Source: an uncultured Desulfobacter sp.
Lineage (GTDB): Bacteria > Desulfobacterota > Desulfobacteria > Desulfobacterales > Desulfobacteraceae
NCBI RefSeq assembly: GCF_963666675.1
Contig: NZ_OY762929.1
Location: 3,348,001-3,412,000, forward strand
DNA: 64,000 bases
Reading direction: 5' to 3'
Positions 36,535 to 45,294 of the stretch are shown here, piece by piece. Below the pieces are notes generated by a model. That model was given only the letters and a program-made list of their open reading frames with translations, ran no database searches and had not been told where the DNA came from. The stretch's first letter is position 1. Every line of letters begins with the position of its first letter. The translations under genes were made by a program, and so were the position numbers.

Positions 36535-37764
36535 TCACGGACGCCACTCCGGTTTTTGTTTTGTATTCCGATAAAGGGGTTTGTTAAACTCATCCCTCTC
36601 TTCGCTGAAATACCAAATGCTATCCGGCAGATATTTTTTGTGATTAGGAAAAATTTTTACAAACTCATCCTTACACGGTTCGGTAAACTGCTCTTTTTTA
36701 AGATTTGGATAGTGTTCTTGACAAGCCAGCACAATCCGGTCAAAAAAGTGCCCTCCCATGAATCGATCATACGTGATGCTGTGGAACTCAAAATTTTCCA
36801 TCCGGTTATGGTGATTGAGATTGGTGCTTGAAAGTTGTAGATCTCTTCTTCTGCGCATATCAATCCCGATGCTCAGATCTCTGTGGACAATGCGACGAAT
36901 CGTTAGAGCTTCATCCAGTTCGAAAACTATGTTCTGACCATGAGGTTCCAAGATGTACCCGAAGTTAAGAAAACAATCAACCCAGTGACGGATAATGGGC
37001 AGCATTATATTTTTTAAAACAAACTGCACAGGGTCCTGTTTCTGCATGAGCTGGAAAAGAAGCAAAGGAACATTTGCCTTAAAATAATCCTCTCCATAGA
37101 GAGAAAACCCTGGAATCATGATGCGTCGCGGATTTGCGTCAATATAGGGAAACGGAGTCATATCTCGAACAAGATACCCCCAATTTTCGCACCGGACCGC
37201 CCCTGGATCAAGATTTTTATGAGCCACTCCGATCACCTCCCTGAAAAAAGCGAATCGCTTATCCATCCGGTGGATTCCCCTCTCCATTTCAATAGAAACA
37301 TTTATGGCCTGTTCGATCACCTCATCTCTCATTTTTCGAGTATACCTGGAAATTTTGAAGGGAAAGTGTACCTTGAGGGCATGTGGCGATTTTTGACCTT
37401 CTACAAACAGTGTTCGGGTTGACGAACTGGGCACTACAGTTATGTTTTTTCTTCCTAGGTGACTTGATGCAATGTGCTTCACATAGGGATCATCCGGTGC
37501 CATCTCTAAAATTTGCGGATGAATGCAAAAAAGAGCTCTGCCACTCTGAAAATATTTGCGTTTTATCTCATCAGGCGGATTGGCGGTATAGATCGTCAAC
37601 TGTTCCAAAGGCAGTTCATAGCCGCATAGAGAAAATTTTTCCTGGGTGCTATCCGGGCGATATTTAACTATCGCATCGGTATATTCCGAATGGCTGCTGT
37701 AGGTTCGGGTTCCTTTATTTCGATATCGTTCAAGATATTGGAATTTAGGGATTGAAGATTCCAT
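36535..37764 (-). CDS. IucA/IucC-like (NIS synthetase family) protein, substrate unknown
   Basis: The 409-residue soluble protein resembles the C-terminal two thirds of NRPS-independent siderophore synthetases. Visible likeness: HPQILEMAPDD, PSSSTRTLFVEG, LKVHFPFKISRYTRKMR (family: KL-x-x-x-I-x-x-T-S-x-x-R), EPHGQNIVFELDEALTIRRIVHRDL (family: E-x-H-x-Q-N ... R-D). These are ATP- and metal-binding positions in IucA/IucC. The usual N-terminal 150 residues are shorter here. NIS enzymes condense carboxylates with amines or alcohols to make siderophores. No siderophore export or receptor gene is nearby, so it is an orphan and the reaction cannot be named. Confidence 0.55.
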   Translation of the reverse strand: MESSIPKFQYLERYRNKGTRTYSSHSEYTDAIVKYRPDSTQEKFSLCGYELPLEQLTIYTANPPDEIKRKYFQSGRALFCIHPQILEMAPDDPYVKHIASSHLGRKNITVVPSSSTRTLFVEGQKSPHALKVHFPFKISRYTRKMRDEVIEQAINVSIEMERGIHRMDKRFAFFREVIGVAHKNLDPGAVRCENWGYLVRDMTPFPYIDANPRRIMIPGFSLYGEDYFKANVPLLLFQLMQKQDPVQFVLKNIMLPIIRHWVDCFLNFGYILEPHGQNIVFELDEALTIRRIVHRDLSIGIDMRRRRDLQLSSTNLNHHNRMENFEFHSITYDRFMGGHFFDRIVLACQEHYPNLKKEQFTEPCKDEFVKIFPNHKKYLPDSIWYFSEERDEFNKPLYRNTKQKPEWRP

Positions 37765-38370
37765 ATACGTTCTTTTTTCTATATTTTTGATCGGTTGAGA
37801 GACAGCCAGAGAGGGTGGGCAAAAGCCCAGCGTTGCCCACCATTATATGTATAACATAGAACTGTTCCATACAGTGCCAGATATTCCTTTTTCCAGCAAG
37901 GCTCCGATAAGCGGATATTTATCAAAAGAGAAACTGGTACCCAGGGCATTCATTTTAACAGATTGAAAATCCTTCCGGCAAGGGGGTTCATTTCTTAATA
38001 ACGGCCATGGGCCGAGCCAGGTCTATCATGACCCAGGCTTCGGCCCACAACAAAATGTAAAAAAAATTCAATACCCCCACAGTGGGCAAGCTGACTGGCA
38101 ATCGTTTATTTTTCCAGAGCTCTGAAGAAGACACCCGGGGCCTGGGCCGCGTTCCTAAGTTCATAGAGTATCCCTTTGTCCGGTTAAGGCATATTTTCAA
38201 AGTTTGAACCTTTTGTGGGGAAGTAAGGCATGATGTTAAAAATATCCACTTCCATTAATTATCCTTTTGTAATTTCTGTAGCAAAAAGGGGAACTACATG
38301 TATGCGTATCCGATTCTTGACCCAGTCTGTTTTGCCGTAAGAATTGTGTTTACAATATTGACAAACAAAT
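37765..38370. other. 606-base intergenic region with hairpin and R1 repeat
   Basis: No gene was recognised here. The interval has an R1 repeat (37998-38055) and a 9-bp perfect inverted repeat GGTGGGCAA / TTGCCCACC at 37814-37822 and 37833-37841, about 50-77 bases upstream of the NIS-like gene on its own strand. The remainder may hold decayed coding sequence, but no family was recognised. Confidence 0.45.
37998..38055 (+). repeat. R1 dispersed repeat, part A only
   Basis: This copy reads ATAACGGCCATGGGCCGAGC, then CAGGTCTATCATGACCCAGG, then CTTCGGCCCACAAC. The outer arms GGGCCGA / TCGGCCC pair perfectly and the inner arms GGTC / GACC form a second short stem. The part B palindrome found in the copies at 17422 and 46153 is absent. 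Confidence 0.8.
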
Positions 38371-39225
38371 TCAGGGCCCCTTTGTAGCCGATCCGCATAG
38401 AATCCGGTTTATCGCCTCCCTGGCGCCAAGCGGCAGGCCGATTGCGCCTTGGCAGACATGGTAATCCCGTGGGTTTATCCGTATCAAAGTTGAATTTAGG
38501 CTCCGGCAGGTTCGTTGGGATTTGTACCTTACTGTTGGTACGGCAAGACCTGCGCCGATTTCAATAATGGCCAACGTCGCATTGAAGCTGTTGAGCGTTT
38601 CAAGCCATTTTTGTAACCGTGACGCCTGTTCACTGGTGCGGTGGGAGATCCAGTTCCCGTCCCCGAACATAAAAATATTGGGGCGGGCCAATCCGCCGCA
38701 GTTCCTGCATTTAGGCAACTCGCCCGTTGCCATAAACGCCTGCATATCGACATTAACTTTTTCCTGTCCGATGGCCCATATGTCGTTGGAACAGGGTCCG
38801 TTGCATTGAAGATGGTGGATAGAGCCATGGCACTCTTCAATCAATGCATCGTCAAAGCCGGCTTTTTGAAACTGCCCGTCAACATTGGAGGTGAATACAA
38901 AATAGCCGTGGGCTTTGGTCTTTCCCAGCCCAAACAATTTTGAAAAGCCTTCGTGGGGAATCGTTTCACGATAAAGATTCAACCGGTGCCCATAAAACGC
39001 CCAGGCTGTTTCAGGCTGTTTGTCGAACCAGACAGGGTCTGCCATTTCACTGAACGATTTGCCCAGTTTTGCGATGGGCGGATACGCGTTCCAGAAACCT
39101 GCGTTCCCCCGGAAATCAGGCAACCCCGAATCGACACCCATCCCGGCACCGGCCGTGATAAAAAGCGCATCGGCCTGTTTAATTGCCCGGCAAGCCTGCT
39201 GAATATCTTTATTTAGCTTGTCCAT
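38371..39225 (-). CDS. SIR2-family NAD-dependent protein deacylase-like protein
   Basis: Sirtuin motifs are visible: ITAGAGMGVDSGLPDFRG (NAD-binding GAGxS/G...G-x-P-D-F-R), TSNVDGQFQKAGF (where sirtuins have T-x-N-I/V-D), ECHGS with the catalytic His, and a zinc site of C-x3-C (CNGPC) and C-x2-C (CRNCGG). The start at 39225 (MDKLNKD) is preferred to one 12 codons upstream, as it reduces overlap with the HAD gene to 17 bases. Sirtuins remove acyl groups from lysine using NAD. The loop NVDGQFQKAG differs from canonical Q-N-x-D-x-L-H, so the acyl preference is uncertain. About 284 residues. Confidence 0.82.
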   Translation of the reverse strand: MDKLNKDIQQACRAIKQADALFITAGAGMGVDSGLPDFRGNAGFWNAYPPIAKLGKSFSEMADPVWFDKQPETAWAFYGHRLNLYRETIPHEGFSKLFGLGKTKAHGYFVFTSNVDGQFQKAGFDDALIEECHGSIHHLQCNGPCSNDIWAIGQEKVNVDMQAFMATGELPKCRNCGGLARPNIFMFGDGNWISHRTSEQASRLQKWLETLNSFNATLAIIEIGAGLAVPTVRYKSQRTCRSLNSTLIRINPRDYHVCQGAIGLPLGAREAINRILCGSATKGP

Positions 39226-39868
39226 CATCCAGAAAAGACAATAAATCAGAAAATGCGTCAAATATAACGTCCGGCTTGGATAAAGTTATCTCGTCCCGGC
39301 TTCCATAGCCATATGTAACACCGGCGGTCATGATCCCGTTTTGTTTGCCGCCTTCAATATCAAAGACCCTGTCTCCCACAATGACGGTCTTCTGGGGGGC
39401 AAGATTTTCGATTTTGAGCATATGGGCGATCAATTCACCTTTATCGGTCAGGGAACCATCCAGGTGACTGCCATAAGCCTTGGTGAAATATGTGGACAGA
39501 TCAAAATGGTCAAGGATCCGTTTTGCATATATTTCGGGCTTTGAGGTGGCAAGAAAGGTTTTGAACCCGGATTTTTGAATCGTATCAAGGCAACTATGGA
39601 CGCCTGCATACACCCTGTTTTCATACAGGCCTTTTTTGGCAAACCGTTCCCGGTACGTGATATACGCAAGTTCAATCTTATCTTTATCTGTAGTTTTCAA
39701 TATTTTAGCAAAAGAGTCCCGAAGCGGTGGGCCGATACACCAGGTTAGCTCATCCGCATGGGGTTTTTTCACGCCGAATGCTTCGAGCGTAAATTGAATA
39801 CAGCGCGTTATCCCCTCTTTAGGGTCCGTCAAAGTGCCGTCCAAATCAAAAAAAATATTTTCAATCAT
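39209..39868 (-). CDS. HAD-superfamily phosphatase, phosphoglycolate phosphatase-like
   Basis: The 219-residue protein has all four HAD motifs: FFDLDGTLTDP (nucleophile Asp and acid/base Asp), TSKP (Ser/Thr), the Lys in the K-R-I-L region, and VGDRVFDIEGGKQNGI (acidic pair). A helical cap (about 15-85) marks subclass I, like Gph and PpaX. The likely substrate is a small phosphate ester such as phosphoglycolate or a nucleotide. It is upstream of and overlaps the sirtuin-like gene, suggesting one transcript. Confidence 0.85.
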   Translation of the reverse strand: MIENIFFDLDGTLTDPKEGITRCIQFTLEAFGVKKPHADELTWCIGPPLRDSFAKILKTTDKDKIELAYITYRERFAKKGLYENRVYAGVHSCLDTIQKSGFKTFLATSKPEIYAKRILDHFDLSTYFTKAYGSHLDGSLTDKGELIAHMLKIENLAPQKTVIVGDRVFDIEGGKQNGIMTAGVTYGYGSRDEITLSKPDVIFDAFSDLLSFLDDGQAK

Positions 39869-39936
39869 TGCTGCCCGCTTTATTTGTTTTGTCTGTCCAT
39901 CAGTTTACAATACATCATAAAACCCCAAGGATGGGT

Positions 39937-40341
39937 TTATTTTTCAAACACCGGAATCCGGTTCACCATGTCGAACACCTCACCGTCAAAGGTAAGCGCT
40001 TTTTGCCGAATATCAGACACAACAAAGGTAATTTCAGCATCCGCACAGACCTGTCCGGTTGTCAAATTGAAAACCCGCTGGCGGACCACGGCGCTTTTAT
40101 TTCCGATTTTCCCCATTCCCGACCGGATTCGAATCACATCATTCACCCGGGCCTGGCTTTTATATGAAATCTTGATGTTGACCACAAAAAAGACAAAGCC
40201 TTTTTTCATAAACGCTTCAAGGTCCGTATAATTTTCCAGAAGCTGCCATCGCGCCTCTTCAAGGAATTCAAGATACCGGGCATTATTTACATGCTGATAC
40301 AGATCTGTATGGTATCCTCTGACTTTGATTTCGGTTTCCAT
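39937..40341 (-). CDS. Hotdog-fold acyl-CoA thioesterase (4HBT/YbgC-FadM-like)
   Basis: The start at 40341 is chosen because AGGGAG stands five bases before that ATG; a possible start 27 codons upstream has none. The resulting 134 residues fit the family. The signature VRGYHTDLYQHVNNARYLEFL holds the catalytic Asp and the HVNNxxY helix start; EEARW follows. Such enzymes hydrolyse acyl-CoA or acyl-ACP thioesters. Neighbours give no pathway. Confidence 0.88.
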   Translation of the reverse strand: METEIKVRGYHTDLYQHVNNARYLEFLEEARWQLLENYTDLEAFMKKGFVFFVVNIKISYKSQARVNDVIRIRSGMGKIGNKSAVVRQRVFNLTTGQVCADAEITFVVSDIRQKALTFDGEVFDMVNRIPVFEK

Positions 40342-40647
40342 TTCAGCTCCCTTTTGATTGGTCATTGGCCATGAACGGCTTGGAATTTTAGTATCCGGTC
40401 TTGTATCATAGATATCAGTCAAACATAAAAAACAATCTGGAATTTTGACGGGTTCTTCTCATTAAAAAAATTAAAAAGGGCCTTGAAAAAACGACCGAAA
40501 CCCAAGCCTTTTCCAGGCGGATATCCTGAACATAGAAAAACAAGGTTTTAATGGTCAACAATAAAAATTATTGATACGGTACTATAGTTATTTGCCTTAT
40601 TAGTAAGAATCATGTGCAGTCTTATCACAAGCAGGATGTACAAAAAA

Positions 40648-41292
40648 ATGGCTAATAAAAATGAAACATCCATACTGAAAACGGGCAGATTTAAAATAGC
40701 CTATACCGGCATTATCATTGGTTTTGTGTTTGTCTGTTTTTCCGCTTACATCGGCCAAAACTTCATGGGTGAAACAAAAGCCCAGAGACTGCTTCATTTA
40801 AAGCAGTCCGTTCAGATCGCCCGAAATTCCATTGAGCCGATTCTAACAGAGTACCGCAATCAGGACATAACCAAGGAGACCGCCCTCACCCAAATTCAAA
40901 GCCTCATACGCAAGATGGTTTACGATGATCACATCGGCAAAAATTATATTTTCATGAGCTCCTATGAGGGAATCATACTTGTCCAGCCCTTTGAGCCTGA
41001 AAAAGAGATGACCTATGTCTGGGACATCAAAGATTATTACGGTGTTTACATCGTCAGGGACCTGGTAAAGGCGGCAAGATCAAAAGCCGGCCAGGGGTAT
41101 GTCTCCTATCATTATCAAAGGCCCGGGCAAAAAGTCGCCCAGGAAAAAATATCATTTGTCATGGGGATTCCCGAGTTGGGATGTTATATCGGCACCGGCC
41201 AGTACATGGGGGATCTTCGTAAAAGCCAGCGCGCCTTTATCACGAAAATCGTTTGCCTGACCCTTGTGCTCCTGACGCTTCTTTTTTCCTAG
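40648..41292 (+). pseudogene. Sensor kinase N-terminal part (sCache domain), separated by a -1 frameshift
   Basis: This frame (214 residues from the ATG at 40648, AGGA 11 bases upstream) holds a first membrane helix, a single-Cache sensor domain (IGKNYIFMSSYEGIILVQPF, GYVSYHYQRPGQKVAQEK, GIPELGCYIGTGQYM) and most of a second helix, then hits TAG at 41290-41292. At 41282-41287 there is a run of six T, and one more T would fuse it to the next frame so that the helix continues as LLTLLF-FLVRAS. Together the halves make one kinase of about 880 residues. Could be true decay, a sequencing error in a homopolymer, or rarely slippage. Confidence 0.75.
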
Positions 41293-43259
41293 TACGGGCG
41301 TCAATGGGAGAACTTCAGACGCAAAACACCATGCTGAAAAAAGCAGAGGGCAAGCTTGCTGCAATATTTCACAACACATACCAGTTTATAGGCACTTTGT
41401 CTGTGGACGGCAAATTAACAAAAATCAACAGGTCTGCCCTGGATTTCATAGAACAGGACGAAATGTCGGTTATCGGAAAATTTTATTGGGACACACCATG
41501 GTGGCAGGACGATGACGCCAAAGCCCGCTTGAAAAAAGCGATTCACGATTGCGCTGAAGGTGAATTCAGCCGCTTTGAGGCCACCTTCACCCGAGCAAAC
41601 CGACATAAGCACTTTATAGACTTCAGCCTGACGCCTATTTTCGATGAAACCGACAATGTCACATTCCTTTTGGCAGAAGGCCGGGATATGACGGAACAGG
41701 TCAAAGCTAAAAATGATCTGATCATGGAAAAAAATTTTTCGGAAAACCTTATCCAAAGCCTGCCCGGACTTTTCTTTTTATACAGGCAACAAGACAACCG
41801 ATTTCTATTAACAAAATGGAACCGGCAACACGAAACGCTGTTAGGCTTCTCTTCGGAGGAACTTGACCATGCCGACGTCAGCACTTTTTTCCAAAAACAA
41901 GACCTGCCGGACATTAACGACGCCCTGAAAAAGCTGCTCTCAGATGGTCATGGACGGGCTGAACTCAATGTGAGGGACAAAGATGGACAGTTGATCCCCG
42001 TCCTTTTTATCGCAAGAAGTTTCAAACAGTCAGAGGAAACGTTCGTCATCGGCACCGGCATAGAACTGACGGAACAAAAACAGGCCCAAGCAGAGAAGGA
42101 TAAGCTGGAAGCCATGCTCCACCAGTCCCAGAAAATGGAAGCGATCGGTACGTTGGCCGGCGGCATCGCCCACGATTTCAACAATATACTGGGTGCCGTT
42201 TTGGGCTATGCCGAACTGATGAAGACAAAACTGTCACCGGATCATCCTGCCATGGGTATGCAGAATCAAATCATAAACGCAGCGCTCCGGGCAAAAGACC
42301 TTGTCCAGCAGATCCTCTTGTTCAGCAGACAGTCAAAGCAAGAGATGAAACCATTACAGCCGGAATTGGTAGTGAAAGAGGCCGTTGAACTATTACGCTC
42401 AACAATTCCGGCAACCATAGAGATTAAACAGGAGATACCACATGGTTTAGGGGCAATACTTGCCGATTCCACACAGATCCATCAGATCATTATGAACCTA
42501 TGCACCAATGCGTACCATGCCATGCGGGAAAAAGGCGGTGTCATTGATATCGGTCTATCTGAAAAAAAAATTTTAAATGATGATCCGCTTTTTTCCGACC
42601 TGACACTGCCCCCGGGCAGTTATCTGTTGCTTGAGATTAGCGACACCGGTCACGGCATGGATAAAGCGACCCTGGAAAAGGTGTTTGACCCTTATTTTAC
42701 CACCAAGCAAACAGGTGAGGGGACAGGACTTGGCCTGTCCGTTGTCCATGGGATCGTAAAAGATTGCGGCGGAGAATTAAAAATATACAGTGAACCGGGC
42801 CTGGGAACCAATGTGCATGTCTACTTTCCAAAATTGAGAACCTACGATCACAATCCGCCAGTACTGGAAGAAACGATGCTTCAAACCGGCACGGAACGAA
42901 TACTGCTGGTGGATGATGACCCTGCAATTTTGGACATGCTCACACAATCCATAGAGACCCTTGGGTACAAGGTGACAGCGTTTCAAAGCAGCCGGGAGGT
43001 GTTGGATGAATTCAAAAGCGCCCGGACAAATTACCACATGGTGATCACCGACATGACCATGCCTGAAATGACCGGATTTGAATTATCCAAACAGATATTT
43101 AAACAAAATCCTGACATGCCCATTGTATTGTGCACCGGATACAGCGAATTGATGACAAAAGAGAAGGCCAAGGCCATCGGGATCAAAGCCTTTATAATGA
43201 AACCTGTCCTTCTCGAAGTTTTGGCCGGGACGATCCGGGAAGTCCTGGACGGTAACTAA
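41253..43259 (+). CDS. PAS-PAS hybrid histidine kinase (C-terminal part of frameshifted sensor)
   Basis: This frame carries two PAS domains (about 35-150 and 160-275 of the frame), an NtrB-type HisKA (GTLAGGIAHDFNNILGAVLGYAELM, with the phospho-His), HATPase (NLCTNAYHAM, DTGHGMD, GEGTGLGLSVVHGIV) and a C-terminal receiver (ILLVDDDPAILDM; Asp in MVITDMTMPEMTGFELS). If translated alone, the ATG at 41304 is the first plausible start, but no ribosome-binding site precedes it, which argues that it was once joined to the sCache part ending at 41292. Downstream 21 bases is a thioesterase gene. Confidence 0.85.
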   Translation: MPDPCAPDASFFLVRASMGELQTQNTMLKKAEGKLAAIFHNTYQFIGTLSVDGKLTKINRSALDFIEQDEMSVIGKFYWDTPWWQDDDAKARLKKAIHDCAEGEFSRFEATFTRANRHKHFIDFSLTPIFDETDNVTFLLAEGRDMTEQVKAKNDLIMEKNFSENLIQSLPGLFFLYRQQDNRFLLTKWNRQHETLLGFSSEELDHADVSTFFQKQDLPDINDALKKLLSDGHGRAELNVRDKDGQLIPVLFIARSFKQSEETFVIGTGIELTEQKQAQAEKDKLEAMLHQSQKMEAIGTLAGGIAHDFNNILGAVLGYAELMKTKLSPDHPAMGMQNQIINAALRAKDLVQQILLFSRQSKQEMKPLQPELVVKEAVELLRSTIPATIEIKQEIPHGLGAILADSTQIHQIIMNLCTNAYHAMREKGGVIDIGLSEKKILNDDPLFSDLTLPPGSYLLLEISDTGHGMDKATLEKVFDPYFTTKQTGEGTGLGLSVVHGIVKDCGGELKIYSEPGLGTNVHVYFPKLRTYDHNPPVLEETMLQTGTERILLVDDDPAILDMLTQSIETLGYKVTAFQSSREVLDEFKSARTNYHMVITDMTMPEMTGFELSKQIFKQNPDMPIVLCTGYSELMTKEKAKAIGIKAFIMKPVLLEVLAGTIREVLDGN

Positions 43260-43280
43260 CGGAACAGCAGGAATAAACCC

Positions 43281-43676
43281 ATGAAAAAATACCCCTTTTT
43301 GGAAGAGATCGGCATTGAAGTTCTTTATGCAAAAGACGGTGAATCGAAACTGGCCATTGATTTGACTGAAAAACACACGACATCCTGGGGTTCCATGCAC
43401 GGTGGCGTGACAATGACATTATTGGATGTCTGTATGTCACGCGCCGCACGGTCATCTGATCCGGAAGAGAGCGGTGCGGCGACCATCGAAATGAAAGTCA
43501 GTTTTTTTCAACCGGGCGGAAAAATCGGTCAGCGTGTGACCGCAAAGGGTCGTCTGTTGCATCATTCAGGACGGATGTTCTTCTGTGAGGCTGAGGTCTG
43601 GAATGATGAAAACCTGGTGGCCAAGGCGTTGGGTACCTTCAAAATTTTTCATAAAGCAACAGCTTCTGAAAGCTAA
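43281..43676 (+). CDS. PaaI-like hotdog-fold thioesterase
   Basis: The 131-residue protein has the PaaI pattern: TTSWGSMHGGVTMTLLDVCMS with the HGG turn and the following catalytic-helix acid (Asp), then ATIEMKVSFFQPG and a closing VAKALGTFKIF strand. PaaI-type enzymes hydrolyse aryl- or acyl-CoA thioesters. The ATG is preceded by AGCAGGA. It follows the sensor kinase closely and may be co-transcribed, but nothing indicates a functional link. Confidence 0.85.
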   Translation: MKKYPFLEEIGIEVLYAKDGESKLAIDLTEKHTTSWGSMHGGVTMTLLDVCMSRAARSSDPEESGAATIEMKVSFFQPGGKIGQRVTAKGRLLHHSGRMFFCEAEVWNDENLVAKALGTFKIFHKATASES

Positions 43677-43904
43677 CACGGGGTCCCACAGGCCAATTAT
43701 CCCCCCATGGAGTCCATCATTTCACCGGAGATATTCATGGTATGGATGAACCCCATGGTAAGTGTCTTATGGTGGTTAGAACTTTGTGGGGCCCCCCAGG
43801 TGCTGTTTTATAAACATTTTTTCATCGTAACAATCCGTTAACATCCCCCAAATCATGGCAGGGTAAATCCTTGATTATTCAATACTATAACGTTGGGTAT
43901 CCCG

Positions 43905-44099
43905 GTGTATTCTCAAGCTGAATGGGGTCATGGGGTATGCCATGGTCATGGGCCCGGACCGGGAAAAGTGAATCTACGCCGTTTCCCCTTTCACCGATGT
44001 GGTCAGCCTGGATTTTGACGATTTTCCCTTTGAACAGGAGCGTTGGACCAAGGCCTGTGCCATCTGCGGGTCCAGAACCTGTCCAAGTTTTACGGCAAA
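43905..44099 (+). pseudogene. phnJ: Remnant of phnJ (C-P lyase), with nonsense codon
   Basis: In one frame the DNA reads LNGVMGYAMVMGPDREK, then TGA where the family has Arg, then IYAVSPFTDVVSLDFDDFPF and ERWTKACAICGSRTCPS. This is the late part of PhnJ, the radical SAM C-P lyase, whose R-E-K-R-I-Y-A-V-P-P-x-T-x-V-x-S-L-D-F-x-D stretch is very conserved. The bulk of the gene, with the Cys cluster, is missing, and the end runs out of frame into a PhnK-like segment. This is a dead fragment. Confidence 0.72.
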
Positions 44100-44840
44100 A
44101 CAATCGGGTGCAATAACATCAATTTTGATCTGGCCCCGGACGAGGTCATCGACATTGTGGGCGAATCGGGGTCGGGCAAATCGACCCTGCTCAAATGCAT
44201 TGCCGGCAATGAAACACCGACCAACGGCCCGGTGTTTTTCAACTCATCCGTTGGCTTTTTAGATCTGATCAAGGCCGATGAGATCCTGCTGCGCAAAATC
44301 GCCCGGGACTGGCTGGAACGGTTGGGCCTTATTCCCACCGAGGGCGGGGCGGACATTCAGGTCTGGTTCGCCCCCCTGATGGCCCACCTGGAAAAAAATC
44401 TGGGCATTAAGGTGGAGGCCTTTTCCGCCTCTGATTATGCCGGTATCATCACCGCCATGGCCCCAACCCGGTCAATCTCATGGACCAGGATGCTCCTGAT
44501 CTCCACGCCCGGGTCCTGGCAGCGGCCCTGGCCTTTGCCCGGGAGGTGGGCGCCAAATGCGTGGTGTACCACGGCGGACGATTTTACCCCGAAGAGCAGT
44601 TTAACCGCAACAGCCCACCAGTTGCCCTTTGGCCCGGGGGACAACCATATGCCCGTGGGTTGGGGCCGCCTGCCCATCCAAGCGATCCTGGAAATTATTC
44701 TGCCTGAATATGAAGGTCTACTCATGATGGAGGTGCGCTCCCGGTATTTTAAGGATATCCCGACCTCAAAGACCAACTTGATCCATATTCTGTCCAGGCT
44801 TCAGGGCGCTTGGGAAACAGCCCCCCCTGCGGTTAAGTAA
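44043..44840 (+). pseudogene. Chimeric remnant of PhnK, PhnD and a TIM-barrel isomerase gene
   Basis: One long open frame here is a fossil mosaic. 44069-44245 matches the start of the PhnK-type ABC ATPase (VQNLSKFYG, then Walker A GESGSGKSTLLKCIAGNE), cut before Walker B. 44319-44463 matches the start of PhnD phosphonate-binding proteins (IPTEGGADIQVWFAPLMAHL, then KNLGIKVEAFSASDYAGIIT) without a signal peptide. From 44465, in another frame, comes a xylose-isomerase-like TIM-barrel segment (PNPVNLMDQDAPDL, AREVGAKCVVYHGGRFYPEE), which returns to the first frame at about 44631 (GDNHMPVGWGRL). Deletions fused four phosphonate-operon genes. No product is expected. Confidence 0.7.
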
Positions 44841-44848
44841 CTATTTTC

Positions 44849-44876
44849 TTGACATACACTTTTTTTCGTGTATAGT
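44849..44876 (+). promoter_or_regulatory. Sigma-70 promoter of the cold-shock gene
   Basis: TTGACA at 44849-44854, 16 bases, then TATAGT at 44871-44876: a perfect -35 and a good -10. Transcription would start near 44883, giving a leader of about 117 bases before the ATG at 45000. Long leaders of this size are typical of cspA-type genes, where they control mRNA folding and stability with temperature. Confidence 0.8.
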
Positions 44877-44999
44877 TGTTAAATTACAGCACAAATTAAG
44901 TGCATTAGTTTCTTCCTTAGATATTTTCCCCGAGAAATCAGTGATTATTCTTTAAGATCGAGACGATTTATTTTATTCTTTATTTAGGAGAACGCCTAC

Positions 45000-45203
45000 A
45001 TGGCAAACGGTATTGTAAAATGGTTTAGCGAGTCAAAAGGTTTTGGATTTATTGAACAAGAAGATGGCGGCAACGACGTGTTCGTACATCATTCCGGTAT
45101 CAATGCAGCAGGTTTTAAATCTCTCAATGAAGGTGAACGCGTTTCATACGACATTGTACAGGGTCCCAAAGGACCGGCAGCTGCAAATGTGACCGTGATT
45201 TAA
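45000..45203 (+). CDS. CspA-family cold-shock protein
   Basis: The 67-residue protein is a complete single cold-shock domain. RNA-binding motifs RNP1 (KGFGFI) and RNP2 (VFVHH) are intact, with the usual GIVKWF start and a GPAAANV end. Such proteins bind single-stranded RNA and DNA and melt mRNA structure. AGGAG lies nine bases before the ATG. It has its own promoter with a long leader and its own terminator, so it forms a single-gene unit. Confidence 0.96.
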   Translation: MANGIVKWFSESKGFGFIEQEDGGNDVFVHHSGINAAGFKSLNEGERVSYDIVQGPKGPAAANVTVI

Positions 45204-45229
45204 TTACCATTTTATCCCAGTGACATTTT

Positions 45230-45263
45230 AGCCCCTGAGTAAATTCTTACTCAGGGGCTTTTT
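45230..45263 (+). terminator. Rho-independent terminator after the cold-shock gene
   Basis: A 13-bp perfect stem (AGCCCCTGAGTAA / TTACTCAGGGGCT) with the tetraloop ATTC runs directly into a T run. It is 26 bases after the stop codon. Confidence 0.93.
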
Positions 45264-45294
45264 AGTTTCATCAACAGATTCCTTATTTTTTTTT

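Noticed and set aside
37988..38200. A 70-codon minus-strand frame
   Set aside because: Half of it is R1 repeat antisense; the rest shows no family or ribosome-binding site.
41282..41292. Programmed -1 frameshift in the sensor kinase
   Set aside because: The T6 run is not in the phase of a good X-XXY-YYZ slippery heptamer (A-site codon TCC would re-pair poorly) and no clear downstream structure was seen; decay or sequencing error is simpler.
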